DNA of 64,000 nucleotides. Source: Neoceratodus forsteri (lineage: Eukaryota > Chordata > Ceratodontiformes > Ceratodontidae). The stretch lies in contig CM057454.1 of NCBI GenBank assembly GCA_016271365.2, positions 694,353,501 through 694,417,500 of the forward strand, read 5' to 3'. Under the pieces are notes generated by a model. The model ran no database searches. It was not told where the DNA came from and worked only from the letters and a program-made list of their open reading frames with translations. Each line of letters opens with the position of its first letter. Positions within the stretch are counted from its first letter, which is position 1. This document shows, piece by piece, positions 1 through 11,000 of this stretch. A program made the translations under genes and the position numbers.

Positions 1-214
1 CTAAACATAATGGTTTATACAGTGTTCTGAGTTTGTATGTCCATGGTTGAAGATGTGTCCCTGATTATGAGGGTCAGTGTTCCTAACTGTCCCTCATTTT
101 GATTGGCTGCATCCCTTATTTCAGTGATAAAAGGTTGAGAGTTACTGTATGGTTATAAGGACAGAACAAGAGCTTTGACAGGTTTAGGGTATACAGCATA
201 TTGTACAGTGTGAA

Positions 215-456
215 GCACAGAAAGGGTGGTGGATACATGGAACAGCCTACCTCAGGAAGTGGTGGATATGACTACAGTGCAGGGCTTCAAACAGGCATGG
301 GATGGGCATAAGGGAGCAATACAGATGAGTATGAATAGAGGGGCCATTGACAGAGCAAAGGCCAATGGCACATTCATTAGGTAGAAAAAGAAATGGGCAG
401 ACTGGATGGGCCTTGTGGTCCTTATCTGCCGTCAACTTCTATGTTTCTGTGTTTCT
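215..456 (+). mobile_element. CR1 LINE 3' end fragment
   Basis: This is the last part of a CR1 non-LTR retrotransposon. It carries the conserved 3' block (a stretch resembling GTGGTGGATACATGGAAC, then GGGCAGACTGGATGGGCC and CCTTATCTGCC) and ends in the octamer-like TTCTATGTTTCTGTGTTTCT tail shared by all other CR1 copies here. Only the extreme C-terminus of ORF2 and the 3' UTR remain, which is the usual result of 5' truncation. The 5' limit is approximate. Confidence 0.85.
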
Positions 457-805
457 ACTGTGTGTGTGTGGGGGAGGAGCATGTGAGCACACTGGGGAGG
501 GCTCCTAGCATGCTGCTTGTTGGGGGGGGAGCTAGCTGTCTATGACAGCTCTTGCACTGCAGTGCTGACGTGTAGGCACTTTGCATAGTGCTGACGGCGG
601 CAGCATGCAAATTGCCTACATGCTGCAGTTCTTCCTTTAAACTGTACACCGCTGCATTTGCAAAAGCTATCATTGACAGCTCTTACTTTCATTGGCGTGG
701 TGGGGCTGCACCTGCAAAAGGCAGCAGAGCATTGGAAGTAGAGAGGCACACCTATGAATTCTGGTATGGTGGCACTATGTTTCTTGCACATGCATGCCAG
801 TAAAC
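457..805. other. No gene recognised
   Basis: Unassigned sequence between the CR1 tail and the Penelope-type arm. It has a short TG tract at the start. The open frames on both strands are short, have no recognisable domain and overlap each other, so I regard none of them as coding. Confidence 0.5.
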
Positions 806-1372
806 ATAAAAAGGAAGCAGCACAAGGTGTGCTTCTGCAAAAAACACTTTTACTTTAGTGCCACAGTAACTCCAAGGTGGACAAGCAGGAATAAAAGACA
901 CAGCAGTTAGGGTTATCACCTTTTAAAAAGCCCAAAGTGGGACATTTCTCACTGAAGCATGATTTTTCCAAGGCAATGTTACCTCGACCAATGCAACAGA
1001 CTTGTTTTCTCTAAAGAATCAGAATTAAGACTGTGATTTTTTGTTTCTTAGTTGTTTCTAATGTTTGTTATCATTTTAAGATATTTTAAATATTATATTA
1101 TACTGTAGGTTTTTGCAACATTTAGAGTAAAGTCAGAAAACAATTTCTGCTATAATGTCAGGGCATGTAGTATTTTTTATGTTTTTTTGCAGGACACAGC
1201 TGCCCAAATCAGGACTGCCCTGAGAAAATCAGGACAGGTGGTAACTCTAACAGCAGTACTACAGACAGACTAGTTGATGCCCAGTGCTTTGACCCTTAAT
1301 GAGTCTTCATCGGGGGTAGCACTAGTGAGAAGTTACACTTCTTAAATAACATGTCAGAAATATTAAATGAGG
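806..1372 (-). repeat. Penelope-type terminal arm, inverted copy (interrupted)
   Basis: Read on the minus strand, this arm matches the plus-strand arm at about 1767-1996: the GTGCTGCTTCC end, the GTGGCACTAAAGTAAA block, a CGATGAAGACTCATTAAGGG block and the AACTTCTCACTAG block appear in the same order. The phrase 'GAAGA-GACTC-...-GGGTC-(G/A)AA' followed by GGGCATCTA is familiar from Penelope-like pseudo-LTRs, which carry hammerhead-ribozyme motifs. This copy is interrupted by a hAT MITE at 908-1249. The family assignment rests on motif memory and is not certain; the inverted relationship of the two arms is seen directly. Confidence 0.55.
908..1249. mobile_element. hAT-type MITE with 8-bp target duplication
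   Basis: A 342-bp non-autonomous element. It starts TAGGGTTATCACCT and ends AGGTGGTAACTCTA, which are terminal inverted repeats matching at 12 of 14 positions. It is flanked by the exact 8-bp duplication ACAGCAGT at 900-907 and 1250-1257. An 8-bp duplication with TAGGG-type ends is diagnostic of the hAT superfamily. Removing the element and one duplication restores alignment of the host arm with its partner near 1900, so the insertion is confirmed by an empty site in the same window. It has no coding capacity. Confidence 0.9.
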
Positions 1373-1766
1373 TGAAGACCAATCAGAATCCAACACATTT
1401 CATTAGATCAATTTGCAAAAAGTATTAAATCACCACAAAAGTGCATAACAAAACTTGAACTGCTCTCTAAAAATATTTAAGCTGCATATTTATAAACATA
1501 TTAAATTCATTTAGATATCTACATTTATTGTTAAACAAGGCAGCTATAAATGAGTGCCAAAAAACAGAAACCTATGCAAGATTAAATACATAAAGGGAGC
1601 ACAAAAATTAAAGGTACAAGACCTGTCCACATATCAAGGTATCCTAATGGAATTCCCTAATAACTAAGACAGATGCAAAAATAAATAGGGTAAATTCAAA
1701 GCAACAATTCTGGACAGGTCAGGTCCAAACCTGAAAGAGAGATCTAGAAAAAAAACCCAGTAATAA
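1373..1766. other. AT-rich spacer between inverted arms
   Basis: AT-rich sequence between the two Penelope-type arms. I see no long open frame and no recognised repeat. The reverse complement of its right edge resembles the sequence just inside the left arm, so the arms may extend a little further than given. Confidence 0.4.
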
Positions 1767-1996
1767 TGACTACATTATTTAATATTTATGACGTGTTATT
1801 TAAGATATGTAACTTCTCACTAGCACCACCACCTGAAGAAGACTCAGTAAGGGTCGAAGCGCTGGGCATCTACTAGGCTGTCTGTAGTACCGCTTTGTAT
1901 TTCATTTCTGCTTGTCCATCTTCGAGTTACTGTGGCACTAAAGTAAACTTTTCTTGCAGAAACACACCTTGTGCTGCTTCCTTTTTTATTTTATCT
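1767..1996 (+). repeat. Penelope-type terminal arm with hammerhead-like motif
   Basis: Plus-strand arm containing CCTGAAGAAGACTCAGTAAG followed by GGTCGAAGCGCTGGGC, then CTGTCTGTAGT, TGTGGCACTAAAGTAAA and CACCTTGTGCTGCTTCC. The order CTGA-(A)GA, a short GAC...GTC stem, then GAAG resembles a degenerate hammerhead core (CUGANGA-stem-GAAA) of the kind known in Penelope-like pseudo-LTRs. The final core base is not canonical, so I do not claim activity. Confidence 0.5.
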
Positions 1997-2827
1997 CCAA
2001 ACACCCAACACTTTTGACCACTAACTCACCACTGTTCCTTATGGCTCACCTTCCATAGGAATGCAAATGATTGGTGTCCTCCCCCTGGCCAGATCAGGAT
2101 CCAGTAGCTGACACTGAGCTGCACTGTGTAGGGCACAAGTATGCCAGCAGCCATCATCCAGTTGGGAACTGGCATTTTAACCCTAATTTTCTCCCACAAT
2201 CCTCCCTGCTCCCTAAATATACTGTATGCATATCCATTTGCTGGCATTGCACATACACAGTGTGCCCCTAAGAAAGCAACCAGCTCCCTAGCATAACTAC
2301 CATGGGTCACTGGGATGCCAGAACACAGCAGCTATCCCACCTATAGCCAAGGTGCACTACTGCATGACAGCTGATTCAATATGAACTGCTTCCTGACGTG
2401 TATTTCTAAGGTTGCTCCAGGATGCAGTTCACCAGCACAGCAGTGCATGGGTCATAGGGATTGGGATGATTCTACTGGACTGTATTTCTGTGTCAATGAT
2501 CCAAAATTGGCATTTCAGTAAGCCCTCCCATCTCATCTGTCCCAATACCACCAAGGGACCATTAATCATGAGAGGGCCTCTTCTGGCCCCTGAGTCTTGA
2601 TTTGGGAGACCAATAGTAGTTCAATAACATGCTAACTCAGTGACCCACCTCTCTAACACACAGAACACTGTTCATAAGTAATGTTTTTTTTAAACTCAAT
2701 TATGCCTGGGTGGCCATTTTGTATCGAGGTTAAGCAATGGAAAGCTCGAACTTCAAAAAGTGCTCCAGGTAGTAAAAAGAGTTAACATGAAAGATTTTAT
2801 TTCAATGTTTTCCTATACCAGAAAATA
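1997..2827. other. No gene recognised
   Basis: Unassigned sequence. The open frames are below 100 codons, overlap on both strands and lack any motif I recognise. I see no terminal repeats or repeat tail. Confidence 0.5.
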
Positions 2828-3707
2828 GTAACATAGTATTTGATGGCAAATAAAGACCTCTAGGCTCACCTAGTCTGCCCAAATTCCCTGCATGTATCAG
2901 CGGCCGCTGACCCTGCTTGGCCATTAGCTATCACCTCTTACTCACCTCTAGCATTCCCTTATGCCAGTCCCATGCATGTTTGAAGCCTTCCACTGTGCTA
3001 GCACCCAGTACCTCCTGTGGCAGGCTGTTCCATGTATCCACCACCCTTTCCATGAAGAAAAACATCCTCATATTCCCCTTTATCCTGCACCCCCTGTAAT
3101 TACATATCATACCCCTTGTCCTGGTTCAGCTCCTATACTGAAAGATGTTGGCCACCTGTACTTTGTTCAAGCCCTTATGATACTTATATGTTTCAGTCAT
3201 ATCTCCCTTCTCCCACCTCTCCTCCAGTGTGTACATATTAGAGTCCCACAGTCTCTCCTCATATGTTCTCAGGTGCAAGCCCCGAATCATCTTTGTTGCC
3301 CTTCTCTGGACTGTCTCCACCCAATGTCCTTTCTAACATGCAGTCTCCAGAATTGTACCCCATACTCCACATGTAGTCTCACTAGCGTTTTGTACAGTGG
3401 CATCACCACCTCATTTCCACTGCTAATGATACCCCCCCATGCACCCCAGCATGCCACTTGCCTCCCCACAGTCTCGGTATATTGTTTGGCTACCTTTAGG
3501 TCATCTGAGATGATTATCCCCAAATCCCTTTCTTCCCTGGTAACAGTCATCAACTCACCCCTCATCCTGTTACTCTCCATGGGGTTTTTGAACCCCAGGT
3601 GCAAGATTTTGCACTTCTTAGCATTGAATATCATTTGCTACACTTAAGCCCATCTTTCCAGTTTACCTAGGTCCCTCCTCATTCTTTTGACCCCCTCTGG
3701 AGTGTCT
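2828..3707 (-). mobile_element. CR1-A segment 1: 3' end and RT C-terminus
   Basis: Minus-strand CR1. It begins with the 3' tail (ACATAGTATTTGATGGCAAATA on the plus strand) and continues into the C-terminal part of ORF2. The frames at 3126-3320 and 3287-3634 show the CR1 signatures NAKKCKILHLG, ERDLGIIISDDLKVA, LYKTLVR, EYGVQFW and RRATKMIRGLHLRTYEERL, split by frameshifts. At about 3707 a plus-strand CR1 interrupts it. The next base of this element is near 4983, where the homologous region resumes without a gap (…CCCCTCTGGAGTGTCTA / CCCTATTGCAGATATTTG). It is the 3' part of the oldest element in the nest. Confidence 0.85.
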
Positions 3708-4980
3708 AGGTGGCATGGATTCACAGCAGGAAGGTCATGTCAGATGAATCTAATAGATTTCTTTGACTGGGTGACCAAAGTAGTAGACCAGGGAGGGGCT
3801 GTGGATATGGCCCACCTAGACTTTAGGAAGGCATTTGACACAGCCCCACACAAAATATTAATATACAAGTTATCCAGCCTTGGAGTGGGTCCCAAGGTGG
3901 TAGCCTGGGTAAAAAAACTGGCTGGACAACAGGATGCAGAGGATAATAGTAAACTGAGTCCACGCTGAAGAAAGGGGGTTACTAGCGGAGCACCACAGGG
4001 TTCAATACTGGGACTAGTCCTCTTTAATGTCTTTATAAGTGACATTGCAGAGAAAGATCTGCAACAGGGTTGATATAGAAGGTGGGGTAGAAAGGATGAG
4101 AAGGGACTTGGCAAGGTGGGAGGAATGGTCAAATGTATGGCAGCTTAGATTCAATGCAAAGAAGTACAAAGTAATACACCTGGAAAACAAAAACCCAGGG
4201 AAGAGTACACAATGGGGGGGGGGGTGATACACTAAAAACAACAAAAATGTAAAGGGACCTGGGGTAGTCATATCAGATGACTTAAAGGTGGGCAATCAAT
4301 GTGAGAAGGAAGTGAGGAGGGCTGGTGGGATACTGTGATGCATAGGGAGAGGCATCACCAGTAGAAAACAATAAGTTGTTATCCATCTGTACAAAGAGTT
4401 GATGAGATCCCAGCAGGAGTACTGTGTGCAGTTCTAGAGACCCCATCTCTGCAAGGACATAGACAGGATGGAGGCTGTCCAAAAGAGAGCAAGTAAAATG
4501 GTGCACGGTCTGCACCAGAAGACATCCGAAGAGAGATTTATGGATCATAATATGTATACCATCGAGGAAAGGAAGGAAAGGGGGGACATGATAGAAACTT
4601 TCAAGTATCTCAAGGGAATCAACAAAGATCAAGAGACTAGCATCTTTCAGAAAAAAGGATGTGAAGAACATGGGGACACAATTTGAAGACATGGGGGATG
4701 GGTCAGAAGTAATGTGAGGAAGTATTTTTTTCACGGAGATGGTTGTAGATACATGGAACGGCCTTCCTGAGGAGGTGGTGGGGTCAAAAACAGTGGGGAA
4801 TTCAAGAATGCATGGGACAGACATAAGGCAATTCTAGTGGGGAGTAGGAGGAAATAGGCTGTTGGTTAACTAGGATCTGCAGCTTATCCATTAGGTAGGG
4901 AAATGGGCAAACTATGTGGGCCATGTGGTCCTTATCTGCCATCAAATTCTATGTTTCTATGTTCTATGTTTCCATGTTTC
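3708..4980 (+). mobile_element. CR1-G inserted in CR1-A
   Basis: A 5'-truncated plus-strand CR1. Reading frames from 3687 to 4824 show the RT finger/palm block (HGFTAGRSCQMNLIDFF, DMAHLDFRKAFDTAPH) and then NAKKYKVIHLENKNPG, AVQKRASKMVHGLHQKT and TIEERKERGDMIETFKYL. They are broken by several frameshifts, and the catalytic FADD box lies in a deleted or shifted stretch. It ends in the usual TTCTATGTTTCTATGTT tail. Host CR1-A sequence lies on both sides. The junction has at most a TCTA overlap, so no long target duplication is evident, as is common for CR1. Confidence 0.85.
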
Positions 4981-4982
4981 TA

Positions 4983-5832
4983 CCCTATTGCAGATATTTG
5001 TGTCATCTGAAATAGAAAACCTTCCCCTCCAGTCCTTCTGAAATGTCACTATTGAAGACTTTAAAAAGGACTGACCCCAAGACTGATCTCTAAAGCACCC
5101 CACTGGACACTCCCCTCTCTTTGGATTTCATTCCATTTACTATCACCCTTTGCTTCCTGTCCCTCAACCAATTTCTAACCCAGTTTTCCACTTTCTGACC
5201 CATTCCCAGACTGCCTAACTTTCTTACCAGCCTTCTATGTAGAATGGTGTTGAAGACCTTTTTGAAATCTAGGTAGGTTATCTCCGCTGCTCATCCCTGA
5301 TCCACCTCTTTCATCACCTAATCAAAAAAGTCTATCAGATTTGTTTGACATGACCTTCCTGCTGTGAATCTGTGCTGCCTTGGATCCTGTGCTCCACTGG
5401 ATTCCAGGAGTTCCACAGTCCTTTCCTTAAGCAGCACTTCCATGCTCTTGCCCACCTCTGAGGTGAGGCTGACCAGCCTATAGTTACCCACTTCCTCTCT
5501 TGTGGAGAGGAACTACATGTGCCCTCCTCCAGTCTTACAGAATCTCTCCTCTGTTGAGTAACTCACTAACTGGGGCTGCTAGTGGCACTGTAAGCTCCTT
5601 CTGAAGTTCCTTTAGTAACTTGGGGTGTATCAAGTCCCATCGATTTGTCCATCCTTATTTTTCTGAGTTTCTCCAGGACACTCTCCTTAAAAAATGGACT
5701 GGTGTTAACCTCCCTCCCCTCAATGTTTCTATTGTCCAGTTGTGGACCTTTTCCCTCCTCTTCCTCTGTTTCTCTCCCTGTGTATTTATGGTCTTGTTTA
5801 TGTTCTACCAGTGTATCTATGAAATAAGTATT
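4983..5832 (-). mobile_element. CR1-A segment 2: RT domain relic
   Basis: Continuation of CR1-A on the minus strand. Plus-strand blocks such as CCCACTGGACACTCCC, TCTGTGAATCTGTGCTGCC and CCAGCCTATAGTTACC are reverse complements of the RT palm and finger region and align block for block with 13900-14640 and 26600-27340 in the younger copies. Stops and frameshifts occur throughout, and the divergence is clearly larger than in CR1-B or CR1-C, in keeping with this being the oldest layer. Confidence 0.8.
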
Positions 5833-6007
5833 TTATAAATTTTTAAAATAATATTGATGGAATGTAATGTCTGCTTGTACATTGTGACTTATCACATACT
5901 CTCAATGAATTCATGTGATTTTGTACTTGTACTCTCCCACTTCCGTTCCCCACAGGACACATCTGGAAATGAACAATACTGCTCAGTATGCCTACCTGGT
6001 GAAACGC

Positions 6008-6058
6008 TTGAATGAATAAATGAATGAATGAATGAATGAATGAAAGAATGAAAGAATA
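6008..6058. repeat. (GAAT)n microsatellite
   Basis: Imperfect tetranucleotide array of about 12 units (AATGAATGAATG… then AAAGAATGAAAG…). It directly follows GGTGAAACGCTTGAATG, which looks like the 3' tail of a LINE-mobilised element. Confidence 0.9.
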
Positions 6059-6240
6059 AATAACAATAAGTATTCATTCAGTATAGATACCTTTTCTAGG
6101 TGCTCCTCTGCACACTCCCCATCCTCTCCTCTGAGTCTTTAAATGGTAACACCCATGTAGAATGCTGATTATTGAGTGCTGCACTTTTGAGTGACTCAAT
6201 AAAAGCGCTCTACAAGACAGCGAGTGGTACAATAGGTCAC

Positions 6241-6294
6241 TATATCCTGTATAATGAGTATAGCAAGGAGCTATACTCACTATTACAGGATATA
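6241..6294. repeat. Long imperfect palindrome
   Basis: Left arm TATATCCTGTATAATGAGTA…TAGC (24 nt), loop AAGGA, right arm GCTATACTCACTATTACAGG…ATATA (25 nt). The arms pair with one indel and about one mismatch. It could be the core of a MITE or a foldback remnant; no function is inferred. Confidence 0.85.
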
Positions 6295-6705
6295 GCATCC
6301 TTTGTTGCCAGATCCTGCCGAGCTGCTTGCATAGCATGGTGGTGTATACCACCACTTGCAATGCAAGCAGACCCGGGTTTGGGCCTGGCTATAGGCAAAA
6401 ATCTTTTTTTTTTGTTTAAAATCAAATAACTTGCCTTGTGGTCCGCATCCCTCTTGGAGCTGATTATTTTAGTTTGGGGGATGCGGGGGGGTGCCCCCAC
6501 AAGGGGGTCACAGGGGGCACAGCCTCCTGCATAAAAATATAATATTTGTGTGGTTTTGGTCAGTATTGTAGCGACCATCACTATTTACGATGGTTGGCAC
6601 AATATCCGTTGCCCTTTTTACTATGGGCTCTAGTTCATTCGCTCTATGTGATAGGAAATCTTTCAGACTTGCCTTTATCACATAGAGCTCTTTAAATTCC
6701 TCCCC

Positions 6706-7800
6706 TGGACTTCCTCTTATCACTGATGTAACTATAGAACATTTTGTCCCCTTTCTTTATCAACTGTGCCTCCATTTTTAACTTTGTACTCCTTACCACA
6801 TTTCCTACCTCCTTCTGCTTCTCTAGGTACAGCGCCCTATCCTCATCCCTCTGTAACTTCTTGTATTTTTTTGAAAGCAACCTTTTTGTCCCTAACTTTC
6901 TCTGCCACCTACCTTGAGAACCATAATGGTTTCCTCCTTTATCCCTTTTTCCTCAGCCTAATACAATGATTTGTCACTTCCACTATGGCTCCTGTTGGGT
7001 GTGCCCATTGTTTCCCAACCTCCCTCCTGCCACCATTCATGCAAGGCATTCTTTGATCTCCTTCCCCATCTATTCAAAATCCACGCTCTTGAAGTCCAGG
7101 ACCTTTGTCTTTTTGTGACTAGACTGTGTTGTTGTACCAATGTTAAACCAAACCATATGATGGTCACTGGACCCTAGGTGACCATCTACCCAAACATCTG
7201 AAATCCTGCCTCCGTTGGTCAGTACAAGGTCTAGAATTGCCTTGTTCCTGCTTTGCTCCTGTAGAAACAGTCTGAGTCCTGCCCCCTGCAGAGCTTCTAT
7301 GATGTCTTGGTTCCTGGCTGAGGCTGCTGCCAGGATGGACCAGTCCACATCCAGCATGTTAAAATCACCTAGCTGTAGTACCTCCCCCTTAACTGCCATC
7401 CCCTGTGTTTCCTCCACTAATCTACTATCTAACCCCTCTCCCTGTGCTGGAGGCTTGTAGATCACACCCATGTGGATTGCTGTGCCATTGCCTGACTCAA
7501 GGGTGACCCACAGAACCTCGGTCTCCCCCTTCCTTCCTTCCCTGAACCTCAGTCAGTTTAATACCTTCTGTGATGTAAAGTGCTCCCCTTTTTTTCCCTC
7601 CCTATCCCTCCTATACAGAACATACCGTGGTATGTTCACCTACCAGCCATGGATTCTTGTGTACAACATCTCCGTTATTGTCACCACATCCAGGTTTACC
7701 TCGTGCCATCACTGCCATCAGGGCTGGGATTTTATTTCCCAGACTACTTGCACTTGATGAAACGGCTGACCATGCTTTGCTGTCTGCCCCCTTGTACTTC
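6706..7800 (-). mobile_element. CR1-A segment 3: endonuclease domain relic
   Basis: Minus-strand CR1 ORF2 N-terminal region. The frame at 7070-7471 encodes the apurinic-type endonuclease blocks GVIYKPPAQGE, LQLGDFNMLDVDWS, ILDLVLTNGGRISDV, GHLGSSDHHMVWF and KVLDFKSVDF; the GDFN and SDHH catalytic motifs are readable. The start of the domain (LGNKIP…) follows upstream to about 7790 with breaks. At 7800 the L1 3' poly(A) interrupts, and CR1-A resumes near 17196. Confidence 0.85.
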
Positions 7801-8077
7801 TTTTTTTTTTTTTACAATTTAAGCTTTATTAATACATTTCCATCATAAAAGGCAGTTACAGCAATTGGAATCCAACCCACCCATCCTACCCTGTCCCCCC
7901 TTACAGCAATAACACAATTGATCACCCTGATGTGCAGTGCATAAAATAATGGTACATATGGGTAAACCAGAGTGTGATACAAGATCAGTGCGGTAACAAA
8001 AGTAAAGTGTGAAGGGGATCCCATATCCTACTGTATGCTTCTAGTCTGTTATGAAGACTTACAATTGCCTTCTCTGT
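7801..8077 (-). other. L1 3' UTR and poly(A) tract
   Basis: Short 3' UTR between the ORF2 stop near 8078 and the oligo(A) end (T run 7801-7813 on the plus strand). The ACAATTTAAGCTTTATT stretch on the plus strand contains a reverse-complement AATAAA polyadenylation signal just before the tract. Confidence 0.75.
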
Positions 8078-11000
8078 TCAAAGGTTAGCAGTGATTTCAT
8101 GTAGCCAATCCTGGAAGGAAGGAGCCGATTGTTCTTTCCAATGATGTAGTATAAGTTTCTTCACTGAGAGCGCAACCATAGAAATATGGTACTTCCTAGT
8201 TCTAGCACTGACCAGGGACATGTCCCCTAGAAGACACACCTCTGAAGTGAAATACTCCTGTAGGTCCAGTAGGGGATCAAGGGACATCTTAATTGAATTC
8301 CCTAAGAAAGAAACTTTGGGACAGGACCAGAACATGTGCAAGAGAGTACCCTCTTCTTGCAGACACTTAGTACATGTACTAGAGTTTGAGAAGCCCCATT
8401 TTTTTTATTTGGTAGGGGTAAAATACATGTTATGTAGAATGTGGTATTGCATGAGACATAGCCTATCTTGGGAAGCATACTTATGACAGGATCTCCATAG
8501 GGATTGCCAGTCCAACTGGTATTGAGGGAGGAGTGAGTTCCAGAGACTAGCAGGTCCAAAGGTGTCCCTGTATTTTTTTATAGTACAGCACCCTGTATAG
8601 CTTGGATACTATGCCTGAAGATCCAGACAATAGGGAGATTTCAGGAATCAATGCTGATACCTTCTGAGAGGGGGGAAGACTCCCCAGGGCTACAGTGAGG
8701 AGGTGTCTTAACTGCATAACTTTAAAATGAGATGAGCCTGGAATAGGAAAGTTGTCAATAATTCCATGTGAGAACAACCAGTGCCCTTCCCCATCTACCA
8801 GGGAAAGCAGTTTTCCATTGCCTAGTTGGGGCAACCAGTGAGGAGGAATCCGCCTTCCACTAAGAGTGAAAGATGGGGAATTCCAGATAGACTGAGCTAA
8901 GTCGGTCTGAGGGGAATAATGAAGAAATAAACATAACTGTATATAAACTTTTAAAGAGGTACTTATTGTGGCTCAGTTGGTCATCTTTACATGCAACAAC
9001 TTGAGGTAAAATAAGTTTGAGGGAACCAGGCGTTTAGATTTAATTGCATCTAACTCAATCTTAAGCCACACTGGTTGTGCCATTTCAGGGTCTGGAGAGA
9101 TCCATCTAAAACAATATGCTAGATGACTGGCCTAGTAGTATAGTGCCATATGGGGAATCTTCACCCCCCCCTCAGATTCTGGGGCAGCTAGCTTATGATA
9201 GGGCAACCGAGGATGTTTATCTGCCCATATAAATCTGGTAAATATGCTGTACAGTTTCTTAAACCAGTGCATGGGGATAAAGGAGTTGAGAAGGGATAGG
9301 CGGTAGTAAATTCTAGGAAATACATTCATCTTAATAATGTTAATCCTGCCCCATAATGATAGGGGAAGTTTAGCCCATCTGTCAAGGTCTTGCATGATAA
9401 CTTGTGACAGAGAATCTAGATGATCTTTGACCCATCTTAAGGGGTTGCGGGATAGCTTTATGCCTGGATATTTAATTACTCTAGGAGTCCAGCCTATACC
9501 TAGGGGGCAAATGTCACCCTTAAATACCTTGTGATTTAATGGGAAAAATAAGGATTTGCTAGCATTCAACTTATAATTGGATAGCACACTGAACCTAGCT
9601 ATTTCATTCAGTAAGGGTGGCTCTGAAGAAACCAGATGGGAGAGATATATCAGCAGATCATCTGCATATGCAGTGAGTTTAATCTCATGATGCCCAACTC
9701 TGAGACTTTGTATAGATGTATTTTGGAGAATGTTTTGGATGAGGGGTTCCAGATATAGGTTAAACAAGAGAGGCAACAGGGGGCAACCCTGCCTAGTACC
9801 TGAATGGAGTGAGAAGTAGTTTGAGAAGGCCCTGTTAGCCGAGATTCTTGCTATAGGGGATTTATATAGTGCAGCAAGCCAAGAGATGAATACCGGAGGA
9901 AAGTTAAAGGCACTCAATACCTTCAGGAAAAAACTCCTATTCACCCATTAAAATGCCTTCTCAGCATCCAAGGAGATCAAACCTACAGGGAAATCAGCAT
10001 CTCTGGAAGCCGAGAAGACGTGGGATAACATTCGCAGATGATCAGCTGAAGAGCGTCCCTTCATGAAGCCTATCTGATTCATACCTATTAACTCAGGGAG
10101 CTAAGCTGTTATCTAAAATCTTTGAAAGGATCTTGATATCCTTATTTAGGAGGGATATAGGCCTGTAGCTCTGGATGAGCTCAGGGTCTTTATTTGGCTT
10201 AGGAAGGAGCACTATCAAGGCTTCAAAGAGTTGGCAGTCAACCTCTGTCCCGGATAAAATGTGCTGAAATAAACTATTAAGTATTGGAAATAGAAGGTTT
10301 GGAATGTTTTATAGAAAAGGGAGGAAAATCCTTCAGGTTCTGGAGTTTTATCCGAGGGTAAACTGCTAATAACCTTGGAGATTTCCCCGAGTTATGGGAG
10401 AGACCAGGGAGGTTATGTAATGTACTGGGAGGGAGGGTAGATGTGAGTCCATCAGGTACTTCTCCATGCTTATTGGACTGGGAGGGTGCTCCATGTCCCC
10501 GTAAAGCAATCTGTAGTATGCTGCGAACTTTTGAACTATCTCAGTGGGAGATGTTTTCAGGGACCCATCTACAGAAGCCTTAATTGAAGGGATAAATCTT
10601 GCTGATTCTTGTTGTTTGATGCGAAGTGCAAAAAGGCGCCCTGCTTTCTCACCTTGGTCAGTATAACTAGCTTTGGCATGTATGATATCTAACTCTGCCT
10701 TCTCCCAGAGCAGTTCTAAATATTTGTCTCTCAACCCTAGGAGCTTCACCTTATCCTCCTCCGAGGAGTTAACCAAGAAATTGGATTCCAGAGCCCGAAT
10801 TTGGGATAACAAGGACAGTAATTCTCTCTCCCTAGTTCTTTTCCTAGCCACCGAGAGGCCAATTAGAACTCCTGTCATGTAAGCCTTGAAGGCCCCCCAT
10901 ATAATATCTGGTTTTGCACTATTTAAAGGGTTGGATAGAAAAAAGGCCTCAATGTGCTCCTTTATGGTATTGCAATAATTAGAATCTTTAAGCAGTTGAT

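Larger units (their letters stand above)
5833..6705. repeat. Unidentified insertion in CR1-A linker
   Basis: About 870 bp separate two adjoining parts of CR1-A (RT side ending near AAATAAGTATTT, endonuclease side resuming at CACTGATGTAACTATAG). The piece holds, in order: AT-rich sequence; a GAAACGCTTGAATGAA stretch running into a (GAAT)n microsatellite; a ~24-bp-arm palindrome; a tRNA-like stretch with GACCCGGGTTTGGGCC as possible B box; a GGGGGTGCCCCCACAAGGGG hairpin-rich block; and a 12-bp stem GCTCTATGTGAT/ATCACATAGAGC at 6641-6688. It is probably composite (a SINE plus a MITE), but I cannot name a family. Confidence 0.5.

Noticed and set aside
6318..6400. A functional tRNA gene (TTGCAATGCAAG with GACCCGGGTTTGGGCC)
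   Set aside because: Acceptor and D stems cannot be formed convincingly and the B box is degenerate. At best it is the head of an old SINE.
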